A stretch of 64,000 nt of DNA, from the NCBI GenBank assembly GCA_002504525.1, contig DATD01000026.1, positions 82,239 to 146,238 of the forward strand, given 5' to 3'. This DNA comes from Methanomassiliicoccus sp. UBA345 (GTDB lineage Archaea; Thermoplasmatota; Thermoplasmata; Methanomassiliicoccales; Methanomassiliicoccaceae). Both the position numbers and the translations under genes were made by a program. The notes under the pieces are model-generated. The model had not been told where the DNA came from, searched no databases, and saw nothing but the letters and a program-made list of their open reading frames with translations. Below, one piece after another: positions 51,501-58,645 of this stretch. Within the stretch, counting starts at the first letter, position 1; each line of letters begins with the position of its first letter.

Positions 51501-52331
51501 ATCGTACCCCACCAGGGTCTGGGCGTGGTCCGGGTTTTCTAGAGCATTGTATCTGTACTCTTGGCTGGACAGGATGAAATTGTCACGGAAGGTTTGTATG
51601 TTCGATGAATCCATGGAGAACGTCACCGGCACGCCGGATGCGATGAGCTCCTTCAGTCTGACGATCGTGCCATCTCCCTCGTACGCGATATAACGTGCTT
51701 CATACGCTCGATGGAGGGGCGCCTCTCGGAACGCATCTTCCGAGCCCCAGGACCAACAGTCAGCCGGATCATACGGCATGGTCGCCATGGTCGCCGCCCC
51801 CCAGTCGCACAGCACATCGGCCACGTCGCCCATCCAGGAACCTCTATCATGCCCTCCGGACACCCGGTTGTAGCCCCAGGCGGGGGATATCTGATGCTCC
51901 GGGTTGGTCCCAGCATCGATCCAGTTGTTGTCCTTCGCCTCCTGATACCCGTAGCAATAGTATGCCAGGGCCCAGGCCGCGCAGCTTCCCTGACTCTTCT
52001 GGTCTCCCACCGCCGGGAACCATGGGTCATCGGACAGGTCGACCGAGGCGGGCGCGGCCGCCGGGAGCGCCATGAGGGCCGTCGATGAGCTGAACAATCG
52101 CTCATAGGCCTCCTCGCTCGGAGGAGCGAACCCGGTGCCATGGCCGTCCACCACGATGTTGTGGTCGGCCGCTTCGTCCTTTACTCCAAACCATGAGGCC
52201 GACTCCTCCAGGTCATTAAGATCAGCGGACGACACAGCCGACGCGTCGAACTGAGCCAGGGCTGCAGGTAGGAGGAACAAGGCGACGGCGAGGACCGCCG
52301 CGGATCGCATGAGGCCGTGCGATGGATCCAA
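48546..52331 (-). CDS. Surface-anchored papain-like (C1A) protease with beta-helix and Ig/FN3-type repeats
   Basis: A 1261-residue exported protein. Signal peptide at residues 8-27 (MRSAAVLAVALFLLPAALA). C1A peptidase domain about 95-315 with Gln111, Cys117 (QKSQGSCAAW), His269 (NPDHAQTLVGYD) and Asn293 (VVNSWGTDFG), all catalytic residues present. Then a lectin-like region following C1 peptidases (to about 440), a beta-sandwich, right-handed beta-helix repeats around 640-745 (GNAFTGNGIGI and GNEFTGNGIGI are near-identical), an FN3 domain (about 810-900) and three or four Ig-like repeats with DAAGNKAE/DAVGNSAL/DAAGNAVD signatures. It ends with a transmembrane helix and RRK (residues 1237-1261). 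Probably degrades peptides or binds partners at the cell surface. Confidence 0.85.
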   Translation of the reverse strand: MDPSHGLMRSAAVLAVALFLLPAALAQFDASAVSSADLNDLEESASWFGVKDEAADHNIVVDGHGTGFAPPSEEAYERLFSSSTALMALPAAAPASVDLSDDPWFPAVGDQKSQGSCAAWALAYYCYGYQEAKDNNWIDAGTNPEHQISPAWGYNRVSGGHDRGSWMGDVADVLCDWGAATMATMPYDPADCWSWGSEDAFREAPLHRAYEARYIAYEGDGTIVRLKELIASGVPVTFSMDSSNIQTFRDNFILSSQEYRYNALENPDHAQTLVGYDDSVVEDGENGAFKVVNSWGTDFGDDGFYWLTYDAIKEIGAANRLHPTYVLDREDYEPSTLMVWHFDVAPLQNAIIKVSAGTAISPRYNSADNVLMPPFMLLDVTDLEAYLGQPFQLSVGGPCTISSLRMEHYDGYMPGRPSRVSGMSPNVPATCSSAARPATASVTLAPYEAVPLDVAMDRPGAFLATGGKAAWSAASIGSAVGATAAQSGDIASGTSWMSMSVFGPGLMTFNWRIDAMGYADTLSLTIDGVVSESISGTTSWSSNSIMVPAGNHEVCWAYQRSGAGGGSGLVDALSWRDFFLRINNDEELRDMAERFEWSGSGTASSPFQITDLSLAMSGSGPVYIGNTTLHVRLADNALGGAEGAALHLFNATNVQVGGNAFTGNGIGILVERSSKVAIEGNEFTGNGIGIDIDGSGTVAGNIFDRNGGHAVVARSSGWSIYLNAFFRNNGIAGSNDGARSQASDLGGSFWSKDGQGNHWSDWTVDMNGDGFSDSEYGLGNAVDAYPCAAPASAPTSFSCEISGSTAVLDWGRPEHAVIEVIGYEVERSGPGGVTYFIVASGQSALTDSGLSESATYEYRVRAVCKLGNGSWSAPIEVFIPDATPPELSITSPSKGAWTGSSTAKVAWAGEDRGSGIDRYEVSLDSGAFEDVGPATERTFTGLSGGTHVVAVRAYDAAGNKAEASSSFNIDLTRPTINVVSPAPGVLGSSMVDISIKVSDIGSGGLSTTVRLNGVTYGPYKGTGGISFPVGLDDGTYELRVTARDAVGNSALSTVKFTVAAAAPDIQIIAPSAGTLSSASINVTCSFDGPEETWAEVRIDGGEWHNISAAPHHVFTGLDDGAHLIEARAWDASGRTAERSVSVTIDTKPPAVTMEQVNGTIRLTFSEDVDRDTATCSLDVDHSVVWDHGVMVIIPAVPMAEGIEHSISVHAEDAAGNAVDRSFSFIVQTSEAVPPQDDAPLMFAAVAVIAVIAAALVLIRRK

Positions 52332-52411
52332 GTGATTTCGAATGGAAAGAACGATAGGGTATCATTAAGGTTTGTAGATGAGAAATTAAAATAAACAGGT
52401 CTGGATGGGAC

Positions 52412-53260
52412 TCAATGAGAGATGCCGCTCAGCCGCTCCCTCACTTCAGCCTCGGTCATGCCGACCAGCGGGTAGAACGCCGGCACCCCCAGGTCCGTGC
52501 TCCTGATCGCCTCGATGTCCTCCAGCCGATAGCCGAACACCGCTCCCAACGCCCTGGCGTCATGCACCGCCGCCTGCATCGAACCGCTGCTGAGCACCTT
52601 CAGCCTTGGGTCCCATATGTGCAGCACATCGGCGTGCTCGTCCCCCCACACCAGCACCTTGCAGCCGCGCTTCATGAGCATCCAGGCCGCCAGGGCGTCC
52701 CTCTCGCTGCGCACCGATGCCACCACCTTGCCCTGGCTGCCGAGCGGCAGGCCTCCAGGTCCGGGGATGTAGCGGTCGAAGATGAAGGCCTTCTTGCCGC
52801 GCACCTCAACGTACACGATGACGTCCGGGCGTGTGAGGTCGACCCTGGCCTCCCGGTCCTGGTTGGCGAGGAAGATCGCTGAACCGACCTCCTTCCCCAC
52901 CTCCATGCTGGTGTAGGGATGAGTGCCCTCCCGGCGCGCCTTGACGGCGAACGACATGCCCTGGCCGATGATAGAGCGCGAGAGTTCGGCAGCAACGCTC
53001 TGCATCTCCGCCATGTCGGAGCCGCACTCGATCGCCGGGCTGACGGAGGCGATGCCGAACACGTGAGAGAGCTCGGCCGCCGCATCGTCGATGCGGTCGG
53101 TGCGGACGTATATCCGACCCTGCTCGCAGTTCACCAGTGCCTCGATCCTTTTCCTGGCCAGGGCGGCCTCCATGTTATCGAGGAGAATCGTCTCGAAGTG
53201 TCTTCGCACTCCGGGAGACTTCAGCCCCACCTCAGCGTACCGGACCAGGATGTTGTTCAC
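52412..53260 (-). CDS. ThiI-like THUMP protein with degenerate PP-loop
   Basis: A 282-residue relative of ThiI (tRNA 4-thiouridine synthase). The N-terminal ferredoxin-like part (NILVRYAEVGLKSPGVRRHF) and THUMP domain (residues about 60-165, ending in FIFDRYIPGPGGLPLGSQGK) are well preserved, so tRNA binding is expected. Where ThiI has the ATP-binding SGGIDSP, this protein reads VRSERDAL (residues 183-190), and the following PP-loop domain is shortened; full ThiI is about 380-400 residues. Adenylation activity is therefore unlikely. It may be a tRNA-binding partner or work with a separate PP-loop enzyme. Confidence 0.75.
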   Translation of the reverse strand: MNNILVRYAEVGLKSPGVRRHFETILLDNMEAALARKRIEALVNCEQGRIYVRTDRIDDAAAELSHVFGIASVSPAIECGSDMAEMQSVAAELSRSIIGQGMSFAVKARREGTHPYTSMEVGKEVGSAIFLANQDREARVDLTRPDVIVYVEVRGKKAFIFDRYIPGPGGLPLGSQGKVVASVRSERDALAAWMLMKRGCKVLVWGDEHADVLHIWDPRLKVLSSGSMQAAVHDARALGAVFGYRLEDIEAIRSTDLGVPAFYPLVGMTEAEVRERLSGISH

Positions 53261-53332
53261 GGCCCGTCCATGCCCCCAGCGGTAAAAAACCTTTGCCGGA
53301 GGAAATATCTACGGGCGGCCCCATGGACGGGC

Positions 53333-54169
53333 GTGGACCTCCTGCTGACCGTCGGGGTGCTGCTGGCAGCGGCATTCGCCGGGATCATCGGCTCGATGTT
53401 CGGCCTGGGCGGCGGCATCATCATCATTCCCGTCCTGACCCTGGGGCTGGGCATCGATATGAAGGACGCCATCGGAGCGAGCCTGATCGGCGTCATCGCA
53501 TCCTCCACCGGAGCGGCCAGCCGGTATGTGAGCGAGGGGCTGGTGAACATACGCCTGGGCATGATCCTGGAGCCGGCCACCACGCTGGGCTCCATCGTCG
53601 GAGCGTTCCTGGCGATCTACCTCGAACAGAACGTCCTGGCCTTGGTGTTCGCTGCCGTCCTGGTGTACAGCGCCTTTTACATGTACCGGAGGCCGGAGGT
53701 GACGGTGCACGCCAGGCGAGAGAGCTTCTGCCAATACCTGGACGCCTGCTATGTGGACCAGCGCACCGGCGATATGGTCGAGTACAGGGTACGCAACCTT
53801 CGCCGCGGCCTGCTGGCCAGCTTCGCCGCCGGCAACATGTCCGGCATGCTGGGGGTGGGCGGCGGCATCGTCAAGGTCCCGGCCATGAACGTGTGGATGG
53901 GCGTTCCCATGCGGGCGGCCACCGCCACCAGCAACTTCATGATCGGCGTGACCGCGGTGGCGGGGGCGGCGGTCCTGTACGTCAACGGCCTGATACCGCC
54001 GGTGCTGGCCGCGACCGTGGCGTTGGGAGTGTTCGCCGGGGCCAACATCGGCCCGCGGCTGATCAGACACACCGCCGGAAGGACCATGCGCCGCTACTTC
54101 GCTCTCGTCCTGATCGCGATATCGGCGCTCATGGTCCTGGAGGCGCTCGGGCTCACGGGAGGTGCATGA
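53333..54169 (+). CDS. TauE/SafE family anion exporter
   Basis: An integral membrane protein of 278 residues with about eight hydrophobic segments and the two internally repeated TauE motifs: GIIGSMFGLGGGIIIIPVL and GNMSGMLGVGGGIVKVPAM. The family moves sulfite, sulfonates or other organic anions. A cytoplasmic loop of about 50 residues (YRRPEVTVHARRESFCQYLD) separates the halves. TATA GAAATATC (53301-53309) makes GTG 53333 nearly leaderless; the frame extends far upstream but only as antisense of the ThiI-like gene. Followed by its usual partner DUF1634. Confidence 0.88.
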   Translation: MDLLLTVGVLLAAAFAGIIGSMFGLGGGIIIIPVLTLGLGIDMKDAIGASLIGVIASSTGAASRYVSEGLVNIRLGMILEPATTLGSIVGAFLAIYLEQNVLALVFAAVLVYSAFYMYRRPEVTVHARRESFCQYLDACYVDQRTGDMVEYRVRNLRRGLLASFAAGNMSGMLGVGGGIVKVPAMNVWMGVPMRAATATSNFMIGVTAVAGAAVLYVNGLIPPVLAATVALGVFAGANIGPRLIRHTAGRTMRRYFALVLIAISALMVLEALGLTGGA

Positions 54170-54495
54170 TGGAGCAGGACCGCCGTCTGGATCGCTATGT
54201 GAGCGGGGTGCTGCACGCCGGGATGATCCTCAGCATCTCGGTGCTGGCGCTAGGCCTGCTGATGTTCGTCCTGAGCCCGGGAGTGGAGACCAGCATCCCG
54301 CTCGACCGGCTGCCGGAGGAGCTGATGCACCTTTCCCCCGTGGCGGTCATCGATCTGGGCATCCTCCTGCTGATCCTCACCCCCCTCGCCAGGGTGTTGG
54401 CGGCGGCGGCGATCTTCGCCGCCCAGCGGGAGCTGAGGTTCGTTCTCGCATCGCTGGCCGTCCTCGCCGCGATCGCCCTCGCCATCGTGCTCTGA
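54169..54495 (+). CDS. DUF1634 membrane protein, partner of TauE
   Basis: A 108-residue protein with three hydrophobic segments (AGMILSISVLALGLLMFVL, AVIDLGILLLILTPLARVLA, FVLASLAVLAAIALAIVL). DUF1634 genes usually follow TauE/SafE genes, and here the ATG overlaps the TauE stop by one base. GGAGGTG (54158-54164) supports ATG 54169 (54166 is possible). Probably an accessory subunit of the exporter. Confidence 0.85.
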   Translation: MEQDRRLDRYVSGVLHAGMILSISVLALGLLMFVLSPGVETSIPLDRLPEELMHLSPVAVIDLGILLLILTPLARVLAAAAIFAAQRELRFVLASLAVLAAIALAIVL

Positions 54496-54563
54496 TATCA
54501 CCCGGCACACAGTGATGGAAACATTCATAGTCCCGCTAAAGGTTCCATGGACGGGATGGCGGG

Positions 54564-55886
54564 ATGGGGCAGCGGAAGGATGAGGAGAGGTGGTACTACT
54601 CGTTCCTGCCTAACAATATGGCAGGAGGAGCGACGTCGCCCCTCATTCCGCTCTTTGTGACCGAGGTGCTCGGCGGACCTCTTTCCCAGGTCGGCCTGGT
54701 CTCTGCGTTCTCCTCGCTGGCGTCGGTCCCGTCGAACATCATATGGGGCAATCTCTCCGACACCGTGAGGAAGAGGCGGGTTTTCGTCCTCATCGGGTTC
54801 GGGGGCCTGGCCCTGGCGCTCCTCATGATGGCGCTGGCCACCTCCGTGAACAGCTACCTGTTCGCCAACTTCATGATGGGGGCGCTGTCCACCGCCGCAG
54901 CCCCGGTGGGCACGGTGCTCATACTCGAATCGTTCAAGAGGTCGGAATGGGCCCAGCGGCTGGGAGACTTCTCGAAGGTGGGAGGGATCGGATGGGTGGA
55001 CGGGTTGATCGTGGGGACCATATGGTTGTCCTCCTTCGAGACCGGAATGGGGGAGTTCGCCATGCGCGCCCTGTTCCTGGTGGGAGCAGCGCTCTCCACC
55101 CTCTCGATGGTGCTGGCATACCGGTGGGTGCCTGAACCGCACTTCAAGCTGGACCGCCGGCTGATCGACGGCCCCCTGCTGGACATACCGCTGATGCTCG
55201 CCGAGAGGGCCAGGTACCTTCCGCATCGGGTGGCCCACGTGCTGCTCATCTCCTCGCGGAACATCCGGGCGAATAACTTCACCCCCGACCTGCGAAGGTA
55301 CTACGCATGCGTGTTCGTCACGTTCACTGGCTTCCACACCTTTTTCGTGGCGTTCCCGGTGTTCCTCAAGCAGTACGTCGGACTGCTGAGCTGGGAGGTG
55401 TTCCTAATCTATGTCGCGGCGAGCCTGGCCTCGGCGATGACCTATTCCGCAGCGGGCCGGTGGGCGGCCCGGATGGGGAGCAAGAAGCTGCTGGCCGCAT
55501 CAGTGGCCGGCCGCATAATATTGTTCCCGATGGCGTTCGCCGTCACGATGCTGGCCCTTGGACGGGCGGAGATCATAGCGATATTCTGCCTCCTCCACGG
55601 CCTCATAGGGTTCTTCTGGGCCAATATCTCGGTGTCGGGCAATCACATTGTGGCCAAGATCTCGTATCCTAATTTCCGGGCCGAGTCGACCGGCGTGTAC
55701 GGTTCCATGCAGGGCATGGCCATCATTACCGGGGCGATTATCGGCGGGTTCGTTGGCCAGTATATGGGGTATCAGGCCCTGTTCATGCTGTCATCGATGT
55801 TCATGGCGGTCGGACTGATCATGCTGTCCAAAATAGATACGGAAAGGGAGCCGTCGGGGGACGGCCCGGTTGGCGAGAGCGCCTGA
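54564..55886 (+). CDS. Major facilitator superfamily transporter
   Basis: A 440-residue carrier with twelve hydrophobic segments. The first loop has the MFS A-motif-like GNLSDTVRKRRVFVLIGFGG, and the second half carries AGRWAARMGSKKLLAAS at the equivalent place. The N terminus starts FLPNNMAGGATSPLIPLFVT. Substrate unknown; the nearest look-alikes are drug efflux carriers. It converges with the flavodoxin gene, the two stops being adjacent. Confidence 0.88.
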   Translation: MGQRKDEERWYYSFLPNNMAGGATSPLIPLFVTEVLGGPLSQVGLVSAFSSLASVPSNIIWGNLSDTVRKRRVFVLIGFGGLALALLMMALATSVNSYLFANFMMGALSTAAAPVGTVLILESFKRSEWAQRLGDFSKVGGIGWVDGLIVGTIWLSSFETGMGEFAMRALFLVGAALSTLSMVLAYRWVPEPHFKLDRRLIDGPLLDIPLMLAERARYLPHRVAHVLLISSRNIRANNFTPDLRRYYACVFVTFTGFHTFFVAFPVFLKQYVGLLSWEVFLIYVAASLASAMTYSAAGRWAARMGSKKLLAASVAGRIILFPMAFAVTMLALGRAEIIAIFCLLHGLIGFFWANISVSGNHIVAKISYPNFRAESTGVYGSMQGMAIITGAIIGGFVGQYMGYQALFMLSSMFMAVGLIMLSKIDTEREPSGDGPVGESA

Positions 55887-56321
55887 TCACTGGAATCGGC
55901 TGGGCAGGTTCCTTCCGTAGGCCTCCGCCATGTCGCGCTCCCCGTCCATCAGGGCCTTGTTGGCCGCCAGGCTGAAGTAGGTCTTGTCGAGCACTTCGAT
56001 CCCGCTTGCGCTCATGGCCGCGGCGATCTTCTCCAACGATCCCGCGGCAGAATTGGCCTGCCGGGTCTCGAATGCCACGCCCTTCAGCCCGCTCTTTCCG
56101 GCCGCGTTCCTGATGACTTTGCTGGCCTTCCTCCCGGCCATGAAGCCGTTGGGGCTGCCGACGACGAGGACATCCGTACCCTGAACGTCCGTCGGTGAGA
56201 CCGCCGAGGCCGCCTTGCACACCGCGTCGGTGAAACCCATCTGCTTCATTCCCGAACAGATCGCTTGAGCGACCTGGTCCGCGCTTCCGTTCGCCGAGTC
56301 ATAGACTACCAATGCCTTCAT
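55887..56321 (-). CDS. Flavodoxin-like protein
   Basis: A 144-residue single-domain flavodoxin. The FMN phosphate loop is YDSANGSADQVAQAI (residues 8-22, Ser/Asn/Gly-rich) and the isoalloxazine region is VVGSPNGFMAGRKASK. It would carry electrons between redox proteins of the anaerobic metabolism. GGAGGAG lies seven bases before the ATG. The 43-bp inverted repeat at 56403-56445 lies about 80 bases upstream. Confidence 0.85.
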   Translation of the reverse strand: MKALVVYDSANGSADQVAQAICSGMKQMGFTDAVCKAASAVSPTDVQGTDVLVVGSPNGFMAGRKASKVIRNAAGKSGLKGVAFETRQANSAAGSLEKIAAAMSASGIEVLDKTYFSLAANKALMDGERDMAEAYGRNLPSRFQ

Positions 56322-56402
56322 CCTAGCTCTCCTCCTTTAAAAGCTCCAGAGATGTATTGGTCTGTTAGAGTATATCGTTTTCGTTGATGGATGAATATAC
56401 TA

Positions 56403-56445
56403 TACTCTGCATCCAATATGTCTGGACATGATTGGATACAGAGTA
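56403..56445. repeat. 43-bp imperfect inverted repeat upstream of the flavodoxin gene
   Basis: Left arm TACTCTG, then ATCCAATATGTC (56403-56422); right arm GACATGATTGGAT, then CAGAGTA (56425-56445). The arms pair over 19 positions with one mismatch and one bulged base around a TG centre. On the minus strand it is followed by TATAGTATATTC (about 56393-56403), a likely TATA for the flavodoxin gene. A further GATGCATCCAA copy of the core follows at about 56451-56461. Operator or structured RNA element. Confidence 0.6.
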
Positions 56446-56482
56446 GGCTCGATGCATCCAACTTGTTGGTTCAGCACGGACA

Positions 56483-56860
56483 TCAACCTTTCCCCAGCAC
56501 GCTGACCTTTACCCTATGTTCGCGGCTTAGATGGCTTGCTAGGCCGTAGGAGAGATCGTCAGAGGCGTGGCCGAATACCGCCTTCCCGCACATTGGGCAA
56601 CGCACCGATTCCATGACGTCCTCTCCGGGATGCACAGGCTCCTCCAGTCGATGCGCTTCCCGGATCCGCCTCTCGCCGTAGGGCAGGTCGGCCAGCCTCC
56701 CGCTCTCCGATCGCTCGCATGAAGCGGCCTGACCGCCCTTAAGGTCACAAAGGCCCGTGTATCCGTGGCGGACCGCAAAATGTTCCTGCAGATTAAGGCT
56801 GAGATCATTCTCCCCTTCCCCTTCCAGCGGATCGTTGCATATCGGACATATCACCAACAT
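56483..56860 (-). CDS. Protein with two C2H2-like zinc fingers
   Basis: A 125-residue protein. Two similar units, CPICNDPLEGEG... and CPMCGKAVFGHA..., each followed after about 17-19 residues by a His pair (HFAVRH and HLSREH), are spaced like large-loop C2H2 fingers; a charged linker joins them. Probable nucleic-acid or protein binding. The frame is open to 56965, but the ATG at 56860 starts just before the first finger. Confidence 0.7.
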   Translation of the reverse strand: MLVICPICNDPLEGEGENDLSLNLQEHFAVRHGYTGLCDLKGGQAASCERSESGRLADLPYGERRIREAHRLEEPVHPGEDVMESVRCPMCGKAVFGHASDDLSYGLASHLSREHRVKVSVLGKG

Positions 56861-56979
56861 GGATATCCATCCATGACGTTGGAGCCTGCCGAATAAATAC
56901 GCGATGATTCGTGGCGCAACAATCACGTTACCGCGGCCGTTTACATGTTCCGAGGAACAGGACATGAGGGACGTGGAGA

Positions 56980-57297
56980 ATGAGGGGGTTTCGTCGGCTC
57001 ACAGGCCTGCTCAGGGGGTGCGTGACCGACGTACCTAACGGTTCAAAGGTGGCATTCACCGGCTCGGTAGAATGGTGCCCGCCCATCGCTGAATTGCTCG
57101 CCTACTCGGTGAAGTGGCGGGAGTTCGATCTTGCATTCATTCCGTTGGCGGACCCTGCTGACGCAAGGCGCATGCCATGGCCGTATGGCGCAGGGTTCTC
57201 TGTGAGCGATGGGGGAACGGAACTGCGGCATGCCGACGTGCTGATCATCCTAGGCGGTTTGGCCATGCCCAAGATCGTCCAAGAAGCGCTTGGCTGA
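56980..57297 (+). pseudogene. DUF2124-like protein, C-terminally truncated
   Basis: The 105 residues resemble DUF2124, a small family of methanogens and relatives: SKVAFTGSVEWCPPIAELLA, FIPLADPADARRMPW and VLIILGGLAMPK. The frame stops ten residues after GGLAMPK, where the family (about 140-150 residues) normally continues with a conserved GVCF-type segment. None of the other frames downstream restores it, so the gene looks decayed or is a short variant. Confidence 0.45.
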
Positions 57298-57518
57298 ACA
57301 ATCATTCGCCCCGTCCGTCAATCGCCTCTGCCAGGGGAAGAGCGCTCAGCCTGGCTCGGCGAGCGAGCATGTCGTTGCTCCATTGCCGCCCGACCATCAT
57401 GTACATCGCGCCTTTATGTCTCCGGCTCCAAGACGCGCCAGACTGCTCCGACGGAGCAGGTCCGCTGCCCCTCGCAGCCGGAGCTATTCCCGTCGTACGA
57501 CCCAACGCCTAGGCAGGC

Positions 57519-58115
57519 CTATTTCAACCAGCCCAGAATCTTCGGCTCGTCCCTGACGGAGGGCCGCATATCCTCCCTTATAGGGTAGCCAAAGATGATG
57601 GGGGCTACCAGCTGGTGGTCCGCCGGGATGTTCAAGTCGCTCATGAACTCCGCATCCTGACCGAGGCCACGGGCAAAACCGATCCAGCAACTGCCAAGGC
57701 CCAGGCTCCTGGCTGCAAGCATCATATTCTCCGCGGCTAGGGACGCGTCCTCGACCGGGGTGATGCAGTAGGGCGTAGTGAAAATGAACACCGCGACCGG
57801 AGCGCTGTAGAATATATCATTGTTGGGATTGGAGAGCTGCTTGACCACGCTAGCGGCCATGTCGCTCGGCTGCTGCTTTTGTATCGCTTGAAAGGTGGCC
57901 AATGATATTAAGCGGCCCTTCTCTGCGTAGACCTTGAGCTTGGCCCTGTCCGTGACCACGGCGAACCTAATCCCCTGGGTGTTCGCCCCGTTGGGCGCGT
58001 GGAGCCCAGCCTTGATGACTTCCCGAATTAACTCCTCAGGAACGCTCTTGTCAGCGTAGGCGCGCACCGACCTACGCTCATAGATGTTCTTCAGTACTTC
58101 GTTGGTGATCGTCAT
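57519..58115 (-). CDS. Nitroreductase family oxidoreductase
   Basis: A 198-residue FMN enzyme. YERRSVRAYADKSVPEELI, AGLHAPNGANTQGIRFAVVT and the C-terminal half AENMMLAARSLGLGSCWIGF fit the nitroreductase fold with FMN contacts. Substrate unknown; such enzymes reduce nitro groups, quinones or enones with NAD(P)H. TATA GATATTAATG (58135-58144, minus strand) makes ATG 58115 leaderless; 58121 is the alternative. Confidence 0.88.
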   Translation of the reverse strand: MTITNEVLKNIYERRSVRAYADKSVPEELIREVIKAGLHAPNGANTQGIRFAVVTDRAKLKVYAEKGRLISLATFQAIQKQQPSDMAASVVKQLSNPNNDIFYSAPVAVFIFTTPYCITPVEDASLAAENMMLAARSLGLGSCWIGFARGLGQDAEFMSDLNIPADHQLVAPIIFGYPIREDMRPSVRDEPKILGWLK

Positions 58116-58121
58116 GACCAT

Positions 58122-58488
58122 CGGAAGAAAAACGGGATATTAATGTTCTCTTCCCATCGCATGCCTTCCTGACGACACCTGAAAGCCTGATCGCCGGGCG
58201 TCTCGAAAGCCTGTAGATGGAGGGGATCGGGTGGGCCCATGGCTGATCCGTGGATAGATCTGGACAGCGGGCCTTCGTCCAACATGGGTCGGGCGAAGGT
58301 AGATATTCAGATCATGAGAGAAGACTAAGGCCGAAGAGGAAACACGCGATGATCCGAGGACGCTGAGGGCCAGATGCCTGAGCGAATAGCGTTCGAGGAT
58401 GCACTCGGACCGCAAGCGAACCATGAAAACAACGATGACGTCGAGGCAAGAAGACAAGCTTATAGGAGGGGGTGTTAGAATGAACAAA
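58122..58488. other. Intergenic region left of the tRNA-Leu islet
   Basis: About 370 bases of normal G+C with no supported gene; the open frame on the minus strand lacks protein-like composition. Apart from the nitroreductase promoter at its left end, nothing was found. Confidence 0.5.
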
Positions 58489-58537
58489 AGTGCAGGGGAA
58501 GGGATTTGAAACCCCGAACCACTAAGGATTAGGCCCT
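58489..58537 (-). repeat. Partial tRNA-Leu copy, distal attachment-site repeat of the islet
   Basis: These 49 bases match 60743-60791 (the 3' half of tRNA-Leu) at 46 of 49 positions. The differences are A for C at 58511, T for A at 58530 and G for A at 58533. The 5' half of a tRNA is absent, so this is not a gene. It marks the far end of an integration at the tRNA 3' end. Confidence 0.85.
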
Positions 58538-58645
58538 CGATCCATCTTGACTGGACATTGGAAGAGAACAGCTTTTTGATATATTCTCCTCAGTTGGTTA
58601 TCGATCAATTCACCATAATAGGTACTAAACCGAGAAATAATCTGA

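Noticed and set aside
52919..53332. N-terminal extension of the TauE protein
   Set aside because: This part is antisense to the ThiI-like gene and not membrane-like; the TATA element at 53301-53309 lies inside it.
57290..57556. Continuation of the DUF2124-like gene in another frame
   Set aside because: The frame gives an Arg/Ser/Pro-rich product without the conserved C-terminal segment of the family.
58489..58545. A second tRNA-Leu gene
   Set aside because: Only the 3' half is present, with mismatches in the T arm and anticodon stem; the 5' acceptor, D arm and anticodon are missing. It is an attachment-site duplication.
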